Below, piece by piece: positions 17,402 to 26,159 of a stretch of DNA of 64,000 nucleotides. The stretch is taken from assembly GCA_017534535.1 (NCBI GenBank), contig JAFXVZ010000028.1, positions 1 to 64,000 of the forward strand, written 5' to 3'. The notes under the pieces were generated by a model. It was not told where the DNA came from. It made no database searches and saw nothing but the letters and a program-made list of their open reading frames with translations. A program made the translations under genes and the position numbers. This stretch comes from Bacteroidaceae bacterium (lineage in GTDB: Bacteria > Bacteroidota > Bacteroidia > Bacteroidales > Bacteroidaceae). The number at the start of each line of letters is the position of its first letter. The stretch's first letter is position 1.

Positions 17402-20400
17402 TACTCACCCATTCTTTGCTTATATATGCTAAACAGCTCGTTCAGGGTATCATCCAGTTCCTCAACTCGAGGTGACTCATACTGCTCCATGATGGAGATG
17501 ATGCGATTCAGCACAGCTGCATGATACTCAAACTCACCAGCAGAGATATCCAGACGCCAATCGTCGAGGCTGAGGTAGTATGTCATATACTGAATCTCCT
17601 TCTCAGCCATCGTATTCATCATGTGCTCAGCCGTTTCATTTTCACCCAGTTCATAATAAGCAGTTGCCATATCCACAGCTCCGTTCTGATAATCCCAAAC
17701 CACATTATAGTGCGGAATCACCTTTTCGGCATAGTCAAGTGCCTCCTTTGCCTTGTCGCGCTTGCCCTCCTCCATCAGTTGCTGAATAAGCAAAGAGAAC
17801 ATGCGACGATGGGTATAGCACATACGAGAAGCATTCTCGTCGATATAGATACCAGGCTTGTCGATACCTCCAAACTTGAACTTATGCATCAGATTATCGA
17901 ACATCTTCTCGCTATCTATGCCCACACCCGTTTCCTTTTGGTTGAAAGGCGTGAAACGATAAGCAAGACCTTCCAGCATAAAGTAGTCAGAGAGTCCCAT
18001 GTGCTCATCACTACCCACACTCACGGCAATGTAAATAGGACGTTCCCAATTGGCTTCTGCCAGCATTTCTAACTTCATCAAATCTTTCTTATACAGAGCT
18101 CGTTGCCCCTTCAATGAGATGTGCATATAGTCAGGAATGCTATCTCCAGGAATCAACATGCCACTTCGACGAACGGCTTCCTTATCTACCTTGAGCACGA
18201 TGCTGTCTGTAGGAATCACATGTAGGTCACTACGTTTGCCACGAATCCAGTACTTCAGGATGTTCTTCAACTCGTAAGGATTATCACCAAACTCACGCTC
18301 CACATTAATTAATGTTTCCGTATTGCCATTCAAAGCTTCCTTACGTGCAGAAGCATACAACTCGTCGATGCTTTTCTTATATTCTGGCTGAATCACCACA
18401 TACTCATTGGTGCCCTCCACATATTCTGTACGGTCCCAAGTAATAGGCAATGAAGGTGAGAGATAAGATGGGCGTTTCATTTGGTCGATGTACCAGTCGG
18501 TTTGCAGATAACTCAGGTTGCAAGTACGAGCATCTGTGCGGAAGCCCTCTGTTTCCTGGTTATACCACAAAGGGAAAGTATCGTTATCACCATTCGTATA
18601 AATGATAGGATAACCTGTTTCCTGCAATGACATCAGGTAATTCTGACCAAAATCGCGAGTCATGGTTCGTCCACTACGGTCATGATCATCCCAAGTCTGT
18701 GATGCCATCTGAATGGGGACAAGGAGGCAAATGAGGGTTACGGCAAGGGCTAACCATTGACCATAGGCCGTTGACCGTTGATCGTTATCTAAATCCTCAG
18801 GTTTGGTGAAGAGGTCGTGAATGAGGTTAATCAATCCTGCCACACCCATACCAACCCATATAGCAAAAGCATAGAATGAGCCAGCATAAGCATAGTCGCG
18901 TTCACGGGGCTGACCAGGCGTCTGGTTCAGGTAAAGCACAATGGCAATGCCTGTCATAAAGAACAGGAAAAACACTACCCAGAACTGCTGGATGCCCTTC
19001 TGACCTTTGTAAGCTTGCCAAAGCAAACCTATCAAGCCTAAAATCAAAGGCAAAGCATAATAGACATTATGCCCCTTGTTCTCCTTCAGTTCATCTGGTA
19101 GCAGGTTCTGATTGCCCAGCATTAAGTTATCCACCCAAGAGATGCCTGATATCCAGTTGCCGTGTTCCAGCTCACCATTACCTTGTATATCGTTCTGACG
19201 ACCCACGAAGTTCCACATGAAATAGCGCCAGTACATCCAGTTCACCTGATAAGAGAAGAAGAACTGAATGTTCTCCCACATAGTGGGGACATTCACCATC
19301 TGTACCTCGCCACATTGGTTATAAGGCACATCGTGGCCCTTGATGTTCATCCACGATTTATAGAGTTGTGGATGGTTCATGGCAGAACTATACATGCGAG
19401 GGAACAGCATGTTCTGTGCATACTTATATTCAATGCGTCCCTCCACCTGAACGTAGCTATCAGGTTCATTCTCATTATTTTTCTCCTTGCGAATCCACTT
19501 CATCTGCTCACTTGCAACCACAGGTTCGCAATAGCCATCCTTCTCCTGGAAAGCCACCTTAGATGCAAAGGTCGGCCCGTAGAACAATGGACGAGTGCCA
19601 TATTGCTCACGGCCTAAATACTCACCCAAAGTGAAGATATCCTCTGGTGAGTTCTGGTCCATGGGTGTGTTTGCCGTGGAGCGAATCACTATCAAGGCAT
19701 AAGATGAGTAGCCAATCACAATCATCATGATGCTCAACATCGTGCTGTTCAGTACACGGGCTGAAACTTTCCAATTTGGACTTAAGCTGCGTTGTGTTGC
19801 AGGACGCAGGTAGAGCCACAACAAGCCCAGTACAATGACACCTATAATAAAAGAAGTTGTACCATGTCCATAGAAAGGAATACCTAACAACCCCACCGTG
19901 AGGATGAAACTCCACATCATACGGTTCTCGTTCTTATCGACATAACTCTCATACACCGCCCAGATGATAGTGGCTGAAGCGATGAGGATATAGACGATGA
20001 CACCTGTATTGAACGACATACCCAGGTCGTTGACAAACAACAACTCAAACCAGCCACCCACCTTCACGATGCCAGGAACAATGCCATAAAGCACTATAGC
20101 CACCAATACAGCTGAGGCAAACAAAGCCAGCAATGAGCCTTTAGCATTGGCATTAGGCACTCGTTTATAATAATAAACCAGTACGATAGCAGGTAAGCAG
20201 AGCAGGTTCAAGAGGTGCACACCAATACTGAGGCCTGTCAGGTAGGCAATCAACACTAACCATCTGTCACTATGAGGTTGATCTGCTACATCTTCCCATT
20301 TCAGTATCAACCAGAATACCACAGCAGTGAACAGAGACGAAAAGGCATATACCTCACCTTCAACAGCACTGAACCAGAAGGTATCGCTGAAGGTATAGAC

Positions 20401-20835
20401 CAAGGCGCCTACTACACCACTGCCCATGATGGTAATCAGTTGACCATTACTGATTGACATGTCCTTCGGGCATTGAGAATTGACATGCCCTTCGGGCATT
20501 GACAATTGTTCTTCTGAAATCACTAATTTGCGAACCAAGTGGGTGATGGTCCAGAATAGGAACAGGATACAGCCTGCACTCATCAGTGCACTCATATAGT
20601 TCACCATCTTCGCCACCTGTGTGGTGTCTGAGGCAAACTGAGAAAAGAGGTTGGCCACCAACATGAAGAATGGTGCGCCAGGGGGATGGCCCACCTCCAA
20701 CTTATAGCCTGTGGTGATAAACTCTGGGCAATCCCAGAAGCTTGCGGTGGGCTCTATCGTCATGCAATACACAATAGCTGCAATGGCGAAAACGATCCAG
20801 CCGATGATATTATTGATGGTTTGATATCTTCTCAT
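17401..20835 (-). CDS. DUF2723 multi-spanning membrane protein
   Basis: About 1144 residues from ATG 20835, chosen because it starts the membrane region (MRRYQTINNIIGWIVFAIAA). The N-terminal half has many transmembrane helices and the DUF2723 signature SFWDCPEFITTGYKLEVGHPPGAP near residues 38-60, reminiscent of GT-C glycosyltransferases with an acidic residue after the first helix. The C-terminal 450 residues are soluble with a TPR-like tail (EALDYAEKVIPHYNVVWDYQNGAVDMATAYYELG). A role in protein glycosylation is proposed for relatives; here it is inference. It contains two in-frame repeat tracts (18753-18787, 20437-20509). Ten bases follow the cysS stop. Confidence 0.85.
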   Translation of the reverse strand: MRRYQTINNIIGWIVFAIAAIVYCMTIEPTASFWDCPEFITTGYKLEVGHPPGAPFFMLVANLFSQFASDTTQVAKMVNYMSALMSAGCILFLFWTITHLVRKLVISEEQLSMPEGHVNSQCPKDMSISNGQLITIMGSGVVGALVYTFSDTFWFSAVEGEVYAFSSLFTAVVFWLILKWEDVADQPHSDRWLVLIAYLTGLSIGVHLLNLLCLPAIVLVYYYKRVPNANAKGSLLALFASAVLVAIVLYGIVPGIVKVGGWFELLFVNDLGMSFNTGVIVYILIASATIIWAVYESYVDKNENRMMWSFILTVGLLGIPFYGHGTTSFIIGVIVLGLLWLYLRPATQRSLSPNWKVSARVLNSTMLSIMMIVIGYSSYALIVIRSTANTPMDQNSPEDIFTLGEYLGREQYGTRPLFYGPTFASKVAFQEKDGYCEPVVASEQMKWIRKEKNNENEPDSYVQVEGRIEYKYAQNMLFPRMYSSAMNHPQLYKSWMNIKGHDVPYNQCGEVQMVNVPTMWENIQFFFSYQVNWMYWRYFMWNFVGRQNDIQGNGELEHGNWISGISWVDNLMLGNQNLLPDELKENKGHNVYYALPLILGLIGLLWQAYKGQKGIQQFWVVFFLFFMTGIAIVLYLNQTPGQPRERDYAYAGSFYAFAIWVGMGVAGLINLIHDLFTKPEDLDNDQRSTAYGQWLALAVTLICLLVPIQMASQTWDDHDRSGRTMTRDFGQNYLMSLQETGYPIIYTNGDNDTFPLWYNQETEGFRTDARTCNLSYLQTDWYIDQMKRPSYLSPSLPITWDRTEYVEGTNEYVVIQPEYKKSIDELYASARKEALNGNTETLINVEREFGDNPYELKNILKYWIRGKRSDLHVIPTDSIVLKVDKEAVRRSGMLIPGDSIPDYMHISLKGQRALYKKDLMKLEMLAEANWERPIYIAVSVGSDEHMGLSDYFMLEGLAYRFTPFNQKETGVGIDSEKMFDNLMHKFKFGGIDKPGIYIDENASRMCYTHRRMFSLLIQQLMEEGKRDKAKEALDYAEKVIPHYNVVWDYQNGAVDMATAYYELGENETAEHMMNTMAEKEIQYMTYYLSLDDWRLDISAGEFEYHAAVLNRIISIMEQYESPRVEELDDTLNELFSIYKQRMGE
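18753..18787. repeat. TTGACC-type repeat inside the DUF2723 gene
   Basis: The plus strand reads CCATTGACCATAGGCCG then TTGACCGTTGATCGTTA. It encodes DNDQRSTAYGQW between a cytoplasmic-type loop and the next membrane helix, and stays in frame. Confidence 0.6.
20437..20509. repeat. 26-bp tandem duplication with GACATG/CATTGA words inside the DUF2723 gene
   Basis: Two 26-bp units begin with TTGACAT at 20454 and 20480, each holding CCTTCGGGCATTGA. They are flanked by GTTGACCATTACTGA and GACAATTG, the same word family as at 7367. In the protein this gives the odd loop SMPEGHVNSQCPKDMSISN between two membrane helices. Confidence 0.75.
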
Positions 20836-20845
20836 TATTTTTTCT

Positions 20846-22318
20846 TCATTTATTAAGTTTCCATTCGGCACCGTTCTTACCATCCTTGATCTCAAAGCCC
20901 AAAGCAGAGAGTTCATTACGAATGCGATCAGACTTAGCCCAATCTTTATTGGCCTTGGCCTCTTGACGCTCTGCTAAAAGCAGATTGACAGCTCCAGCAA
21001 AAGCTTCTTCACGTCCAGCATTGGAGGCATGCTCTTCCTGTAAGCCCAAGATGTCAAAGCAGAATATATGGAAAGTCTCCTTCAAAGAGTCTAAGTCTTC
21101 TGTGGTGATAGTAGCCTTGCCATCAGCCAACTGGTTGATGATGCGAGAGGCATCAAACAAATGGGCAATCACGATAGGTGTGTTCAGGTCATCATCCATC
21201 GCATCATAGCATTTCTCACGCAGGTCATTGATTTGTACACTGGTTGTATTGCCAGGCTTAATCTTATCAAGTGAATGAACAGCATCCATCAATCTTTCCA
21301 AGCCCTTTTCAGCTGCTTGCAGGGCTTCATTGCTGAAATCCACCGTACTGCGATAGTGAGCTTGGAGAATGAAGAAGCGTATAGTCATTGCACTATAGGC
21401 CTTTTCAAGGTTTTTGTTATCGCCATTGAAGAACTCAAACAGTGTGATGAAGTTGCCCAAGCTCTTACCCATCTTCTGTCCATTGATGGTAATCATGTTG
21501 TTGTGCATCCAGTAGTGCACCATATCATCGCCCTGTGAAGCCACACTTTGGGCAATCTCGCACTCATGATGTGGGAATACCAAGTCCATGCCACCTCCGT
21601 GAATGTCGAAGTGAGAACCTAAATACTTCTTACCCATTGCTGTGCACTCGCAATGCCAACCAGGGAAACCATCACTCCAAGGGGATGGCCAACGCATGAT
21701 GTGCTCTGGCTGAGCTTTCTTCCACAAGGCAAAATCCACTGGGTTGTGCTTCTCATCCTGTCCGTCCAGCTCACGAGAAGTATTAATGACATCCGTCAGA
21801 TTACGACCAGAAAGCTTGCCATAATGATGATCTTGGTTATATTTGGGTACATCGAAATAGACAGATCCATCGCTTACGTATGCATAGCCATTATCCATGA
21901 TTTGCTTTACCAACTCAATTTGCTCGATGATATGGCCAGAGGCATGAGGTTCGATGCTGGGTGGCAATACATTGAGGGCATCCATTGCCTTGTGATAGCG
22001 ATTGATGTAATATTGTGCCACCTCCATGGGCTCTAACTGCTCAAGGCGAGCTTTCTTGGCTATCTTGTCCTCGCCCTCATCGGCATCGTGTTCCAAATGG
22101 CCCACATCCGTGATATTCCTCACATAGCGCACTTTATAGCCGATGTGCTTGAGGTAACGGAACAAAATGTCAAATGTGATAGCTGGACGAGCGTGTCCCA
22201 GGTGTGGGTCACCATATACGGTAGGTCCGCATACATACATTCCCACATGAGGGGCATGTAGAGGGGTAAATCTTTCTTTTTGTCTGCTCAGTGTATTGTA
22301 AATAACCAAATTTCTCAT
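20846..22318 (-). CDS. cysS: Cysteine-tRNA ligase
   Basis: 490 residues. It charges tRNA-Cys. The class I signatures are [10 protein letters not shown] (HIGH equivalent, residues about 37-46) and [10 protein letters not shown] (KMSKS, near 280). Zinc ligands are expected at Cys30 (YVCGPTVY), in [10 protein letters not shown], and at HHECEIAQS. Second gene of a minus-strand operon after the GH3 gene, 12 bases downstream of it. Confidence 0.97.
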   Translation of the reverse strand: MRNLVIYNTLSRQKERFTPLHAPHVGMYVCGPTVYGDPHLGHARPAITFDILFRYLKHIGYKVRYVRNITDVGHLEHDADEGEDKIAKKARLEQLEPMEVAQYYINRYHKAMDALNVLPPSIEPHASGHIIEQIELVKQIMDNGYAYVSDGSVYFDVPKYNQDHHYGKLSGRNLTDVINTSRELDGQDEKHNPVDFALWKKAQPEHIMRWPSPWSDGFPGWHCECTAMGKKYLGSHFDIHGGGMDLVFPHHECEIAQSVASQGDDMVHYWMHNNMITINGQKMGKSLGNFITLFEFFNGDNKNLEKAYSAMTIRFFILQAHYRSTVDFSNEALQAAEKGLERLMDAVHSLDKIKPGNTTSVQINDLREKCYDAMDDDLNTPIVIAHLFDASRIINQLADGKATITTEDLDSLKETFHIFCFDILGLQEEHASNAGREEAFAGAVNLLLAERQEAKANKDWAKSDRIRNELSALGFEIKDGKNGAEWKLNK

Positions 22319-22330
22319 ATTTCTTATCTC

Positions 22331-23845
22331 TTACTTATTCAAGATTAACATGTCTTCAATATAGGTTCGCGTGTTACTCAAACGTGGAATCTTGTGTTGT
22401 CCACCCAACTTACCCTTTCTGTCGAGCCAGTCGTGGAACAAGCCCTTGCGAGCTACAATTACCTCCAGCTGTTGCAGAGCCAGATCGTTCTGACGTTTCG
22501 CCTCATAGTCAGAGTTGATTTCCTTCAGCGTATCATCTAAGATCTTGGCAAAACGTTCTAAGTTATCGGGCATCTTGGCAAACTCGATAAGCCACTGATG
22601 ACGACACTTGGCATTTTTGTCCATAAAAACAGGAGCAGCTGAATAGTCTGTGATCAAAGCACCAGTTTTGGCACAAGCCTTAGCCAGTCCTTTCTCGGCA
22701 TTGTCCACAATCAGTTCCTCACCAAAGGCATTGATAAAATGCTTGGTACGACCTGTAATCACAATCTTATATGGATCTTTGCTGGTGAACTTCACCGTAT
22801 CACCAATCATATATCGCCATAAGCCAGCTGAAGTGGATATCACCATCGCATAGTTCTTGTTCAGTTCTACGTCCCACAAAGGCACCACTTTAGGATTCTT
22901 CTTCTCTAATTCATCCATAGGGATGAACTCATAGAAAATACCATAGTCAATCATCAGCAACATCGCAGGATCAGTCAAGTCGTTTTGTGTAGAGAAATAA
23001 CCTTCTGAGGCATTATATGTCTCCACATATAGCATATCCGACTTACGGATAATCTGCTTATATTGTTCGCGATAAGGGGTAAACGCCACGCCTCCGTGGA
23101 AGAACACTTCCAGATTAGGCCATACTTGCTCCAAGGTCTTTTTGCCCGTCTTCTTTAGGATGTGCTTGATAAGCACCAGCATCCAAGATGGGACACCAGA
23201 AAGGCTCACCACATTCTTGCTGATTACCTCGTTTGCAATTGCTTCCATCTTGGGTTCGAAATGCTCCATCAGTGCCGTCTGCTTGCTGGGCACCCTGAGA
23301 TACATACCCATGGCAGGCATGTTCTCAATCAGGATGGCACTCAAGTCGCCCACCAAACTGTTGTTGGTATTCAGGTTAGGGGCATGACTGCCTCCCAACA
23401 CCAAGCTCTTACCTTTTGAGAAATGACTTTTGGGATTCATGTGCAAGTAAAGCGCCACAGCATCCTTTCCACCGCGATAATGGGTATCTTGGATAGAGTC
23501 ACTGGTTACAGGGATGAATTTGCTCTTGTCGTTTGTAGTGCCAGATGACTTAGCAAACCATACAGTACTGCCTGGCCAAAGCACATTTTTCTCACCCTGA
23601 CGGGCTCTTTCAACCCATGTCTTCACTTCTTCATAGGTTTGAATAGGGAGTCTGGAAGCAAACTGAGAATAATCTTTAATTGTTTTATAATTGAATTTCT
23701 TGCCCCACTCGGTATCGGTTGCCTTGCTCACTAACCTGCGCATCACCTCCTGTTGGATTTCCTCCGCATGGGTGACATACCGCTCTATCCTGCGGTATCG
23801 TGGTGCGAAATAAACGCTGTCTGCTAAACGTGTAATGAAGTCCAT
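22331..23845 (-). CDS. GH3 auxin-responsive-promoter-family acyl adenylase-like protein
   Basis: 504 residues. GH3-superfamily proteins are ATP-dependent acyl-adenylating amide synthetases in plants; bacterial members are common in Bacteroidetes but their substrates are unknown. Motifs seen: SSGTTNDKSKFIP (nucleotide-binding, near residue 100), YNASEGYFSTQ near 275, LWRYMIGDTVKF near 345, and ITGRTKHFINAFGEEL near 370. First gene of the operon with cysS, DUF2723 and the deacetylase. A -7 box TAATTTTG lies at 23873-23880 on the minus strand. Confidence 0.88.
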   Translation of the reverse strand: MDFITRLADSVYFAPRYRRIERYVTHAEEIQQEVMRRLVSKATDTEWGKKFNYKTIKDYSQFASRLPIQTYEEVKTWVERARQGEKNVLWPGSTVWFAKSSGTTNDKSKFIPVTSDSIQDTHYRGGKDAVALYLHMNPKSHFSKGKSLVLGGSHAPNLNTNNSLVGDLSAILIENMPAMGMYLRVPSKQTALMEHFEPKMEAIANEVISKNVVSLSGVPSWMLVLIKHILKKTGKKTLEQVWPNLEVFFHGGVAFTPYREQYKQIIRKSDMLYVETYNASEGYFSTQNDLTDPAMLLMIDYGIFYEFIPMDELEKKNPKVVPLWDVELNKNYAMVISTSAGLWRYMIGDTVKFTSKDPYKIVITGRTKHFINAFGEELIVDNAEKGLAKACAKTGALITDYSAAPVFMDKNAKCRHQWLIEFAKMPDNLERFAKILDDTLKEINSDYEAKRQNDLALQQLEVIVARKGLFHDWLDRKGKLGGQHKIPRLSNTRTYIEDMLILNK

Positions 23846-23872
23846 TTATGTGCAATCATCTAAAATAATGTG

Positions 23873-23880
23873 CAAAATTA
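23873..23880 (-). promoter_or_regulatory. -7 box of the GH3-cysS operon
   Basis: On the minus strand TAATTTTG, 28 bases before the GH3 start codon. No clear -33 element. Confidence 0.5.
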
Positions 23881-23953
23881 ATCTTTTATCTTGGCATATC
23901 TATCTTTTTTAAGTTTTTTTTCCATCTTTACACATAGAAAAAGACATTTTGAT

Positions 23954-24298
23954 TTAAAAACTGAGCTTATACCCGTGTTCTGTCGTCTCGATGCTGAGTG
24001 TTTGATCATTAACTAATAATTCGCAAAGTTTTGATATGTAGTTGTATAAAGAGTGGTAATTCATGACTGAACCATTCCATATTGATTCCAATTCTTTGTG
24101 GGTAACTTCTTCATTCCTTTTTGAATACAACATCAACAAGATGGCAAACTCAGTCTTTGTCAGCCTTCTTTTTACAAACCCATTATATTTCAGCTCTCTG
24201 TTTTCTGCATTTAATCTGAATTTGCCTATCAAAGGCTTGACATAGCTAAACCATAGGTTTGGAGGTGCCAAACCATAGGCTTTTTCTGCATAAACCAT
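23954..24298 (-). CDS. Orphan winged-helix (OmpR/PhoB-type) DNA-binding protein without receiver
   Basis: 114 residues. From about residue 25 to the end it is a trans_reg_C winged helix: FRLNAENRELKYNG beta hairpin, LTKTEFAILLMLYSKRNE, THKELESIWNG, SLYNYISKLCELL, and the terminal ETTEHGYKLSF wing. No receiver domain precedes it; the first 22 residues are encoded by the 22-bp repeats described next. It could be a remnant of a response regulator or a free-standing regulator. Divergent from pfkA. Confidence 0.65.
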   Translation of the reverse strand: MVYAEKAYGLAPPNLWFSYVKPLIGKFRLNAENRELKYNGFVKRRLTKTEFAILLMLYSKRNEEVTHKELESIWNGSVMNYHSLYNYISKLCELLVNDQTLSIETTEHGYKLSF

Positions 24299-24301
24299 AG
24301 G
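24248..24301. repeat. AAACCATAGG x3 at exact 22-bp spacing
   Basis: AAACCATAGG occurs at 24248, 24270 and 24292. The 22-bp period is not a multiple of three, so it is unlikely to be driven by the protein code even though it overlaps the start of the winged-helix gene. Two helical turns between copies fits an operator array. Confidence 0.7.
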
Positions 24302-24336
24302 TTAGCTAATGCCAAGCACTATATTACTCTTTTTAT

Positions 24337-24367
24337 TTTGATAATTGCGAGTAAAAGACTATTTTTG
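24337..24367 (+). promoter_or_regulatory. pfkA promoter
   Basis: TTTG at 24337-24340, a 19-bp spacer and TATTTTTG at 24360-24367. This places the transcription start near 24374 and excludes an in-frame ATG at 24345 as start. Confidence 0.75.
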
Positions 24368-24385
24368 TGACGTTATTCACAAAAA
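24362..24385. promoter_or_regulatory. CRP/FNR-like palindrome over the pfkA -7 and start region
   Basis: TTTTTGTGA at 24362-24370 and TCACAAAAA at 24377-24385 are perfect inverted arms around CGTTAT. The inner part is TGTGA-N6-TCACA, the consensus form of CRP-family sites. It overlaps the -7 box and transcription start, so repression is the likely effect. A leader hairpin is the alternative. Confidence 0.65.
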
Positions 24386-24392
24386 GGTTATT

Positions 24393-25406
24393 ATGAGAAT
24401 AGGGGTTTTAACATCGGGTGGCGATTGCCCAGGCATCAATGCGGCAATCCGTGGCGTGTGTAAATGTGCCATGAGCCATTATGGCATGGAGGTAATTGGC
24501 ATTCATAGTGGTTTCGAGGGTTTGCTGACCAAAGAGGTGCAGGTGCTGGATGAGGCTTCCCTCTCTGGTTTGCTCAGTCAGAACGGTACTATCTTGGGTT
24601 CATCACGAGAACAGCCATTCAAAAGGGGTGGCATCATGCCTGACATTGACAAACCCTCACTTATTAAAAAGAATGTGCAGGATTTGAGGCTCGACTGTGT
24701 GGTGTGTATAGGTGGTAATGGTACCATGGACACGGCAGCTAAGATGATGGCTTTGGGCATTAATGTGGTTTCCATTCCCAAGACTATCGACAATGATGTG
24801 TGGGGTACTGACACTACTTTTGGTTTCGACTCTGCCGTCAGTATTGCCACTGATGCCATTGACCGTCTGCATTCTACTGCCAGTTCCCACAAGCGAGTGA
24901 TGGTGATTGAGGTGATGGGGCATAAGGCCGGATGGATAGCCCTCTATTCAGGTATGGCAGGTGGTGGTGACATCATCTTGTTGCCTGAGATTCCTTTTAA
25001 TATCAGCAACGTAGGTAACACTCTTATAGATCGTATCAAGAAAGGGAAGAATTACTCCATCGTGGTAGTGGCTGAGGGTATTAAAACCTCCAACCCCAGA
25101 AAGCATGCAGGTGAGTTCATTGCTGAAGAGATAGAATATGAAACAGGCATTGAGACCCGTCAAACGGTGTTAGGCTATATCCAGCGAGGAGGAGCCCCAA
25201 CCTCGTTCGATAGGAATCTGGCAACACGAATGGGAGGTCATGCAGTAGAATTGATAGCCAACCAGCAGTTTGGTCAGATGGTAGCTCTGCAGGGTAGAAA
25301 AATTACTTCGATAGATATTCGTGACGTAGCGGGCAAGCAGAAATATGTGTCTGAACGTGATGACCTAGTAGTTGAAGGCAGAAAGATTGGCGTTTGCTTC
25401 GGCTAA
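24393..25406 (+). CDS. pfkA: 6-phosphofructokinase
   Basis: 337 residues from the ATG at 24393. It phosphorylates fructose 6-phosphate in glycolysis. The start MRIGVLTSGGDCPGINA is canonical. The phosphoryl-donor motifs are GGNGTMDTA, with Gly at the position that is Gly in ATP-type enzymes, and PKTIDNDV, with Lys at the position that is Lys in PPi-type enzymes. That mixed pair leaves the donor (ATP or PPi) open. Substrate motifs MGHKAGWIA and LGYIQRGGAPTSFDR are intact. Convergent with rnc, three bases apart. Confidence 0.95.
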   Translation: MRIGVLTSGGDCPGINAAIRGVCKCAMSHYGMEVIGIHSGFEGLLTKEVQVLDEASLSGLLSQNGTILGSSREQPFKRGGIMPDIDKPSLIKKNVQDLRLDCVVCIGGNGTMDTAAKMMALGINVVSIPKTIDNDVWGTDTTFGFDSAVSIATDAIDRLHSTASSHKRVMVIEVMGHKAGWIALYSGMAGGGDIILLPEIPFNISNVGNTLIDRIKKGKNYSIVVVAEGIKTSNPRKHAGEFIAEEIEYETGIETRQTVLGYIQRGGAPTSFDRNLATRMGGHAVELIANQQFGQMVALQGRKITSIDIRDVAGKQKYVSERDDLVVEGRKIGVCFG

Positions 25407-25409
25407 GCT

Positions 25410-26159
25410 TTACATACTCTCGATGCGTTTCATAGCCTCCTCAGCGGCATGTTGCTCGGCTTCTTTCTTAGAATGACCAACACCTTGTCCGTAAGGTTCA
25501 TTGTCAATGAGGACTCTAATCTCAAAGGTGGGCTGAGAGAAAGCGTCCTGCTTTTCAGAAAGCAGTTCGAAACGGTGTGATTTCTTGTTTTTCTGGCACC
25601 ATTCCAGCATCTTCGCTTTGTGGTTTGTTTCCTTTTGGATGATGGAATCCAAGTATGCTGGGCTTTTGATGAGGTGCTTATAAATATACTGGTAGCTGTT
25701 TCTGAAGCCTTTGTCTAAGTAGATGGCTCCTACCAAAGCTTCCAGTGTGTTGCCATACACATTACTTTGTAAGGAAAAAAGCGTATCATCTTTCCTTATC
25801 ATTTTTTCGATGCCCATTCCCAAGGCAATCTTATTGAGATTTTGTCTGTTGACAATCTTGGCTCTACTGGATGTAAGCATACTCTCACTGGCATGTTGGT
25901 AGTGTTTGAACAGGTAGTCGCCTACCACCATGCTGATGACGGCATCGCCCAAAAACTCCAAACGCTCATTATTCATACGTCTTCCATTCAGGATGATAGA
26001 TTTGGATTTATGGCTCAGCGCCACGTCATAGTACAAGATATCATTTGCCAAGATACCCAGGTTATGATACAGTGAGAGGTAACGCTTCCTGTCTTTTTTG
26101 AAAAGAAGCATTACCCCCCAATAGATTATCTGCAGCCAGTAACTGAGATTACTCTGCAT
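25410..26159 (-). CDS. rnc: Ribonuclease III
   Basis: 249 residues. It cleaves double-stranded RNA in rRNA and mRNA processing. The signature ERLEFLGDAVISMVVGDYLF is near residues 62-81, the second acidic site in YGNTLEALVGAIYLDKG near 133, and the C-terminal dsRBD ends in GHSKKEAEQHAAEEAMKRI. The start at 26159 overlaps the fabF stop by 11 bases; an internal ATG at 26111 would also fit. Confidence 0.95.
   Translation of the reverse strand: MQSNLSYWLQIIYWGVMLLFKKDRKRYLSLYHNLGILANDILYYDVALSHKSKSIILNGRRMNNERLEFLGDAVISMVVGDYLFKHYQHASESMLTSSRAKIVNRQNLNKIALGMGIEKMIRKDDTLFSLQSNVYGNTLEALVGAIYLDKGFRNSYQYIYKHLIKSPAYLDSIIQKETNHKAKMLEWCQKNKKSHRFELLSEKQDAFSQPTFEIRVLIDNEPYGQGVGHSKKEAEQHAAEEAMKRIESM

Noticed and set aside
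19162-19617. Antisense open frame of about 150 codons opposite the DUF2723 gene
   Set aside because: Histidine- and isoleucine-rich shadow of a membrane-protein gene; no start context.
24345-24392. Longer N-terminus for pfkA
   Set aside because: The upstream ATG lies between the -33 and -7 promoter elements; the ATG at 24393 gives the canonical MRIGVLTSGGDCPG start.
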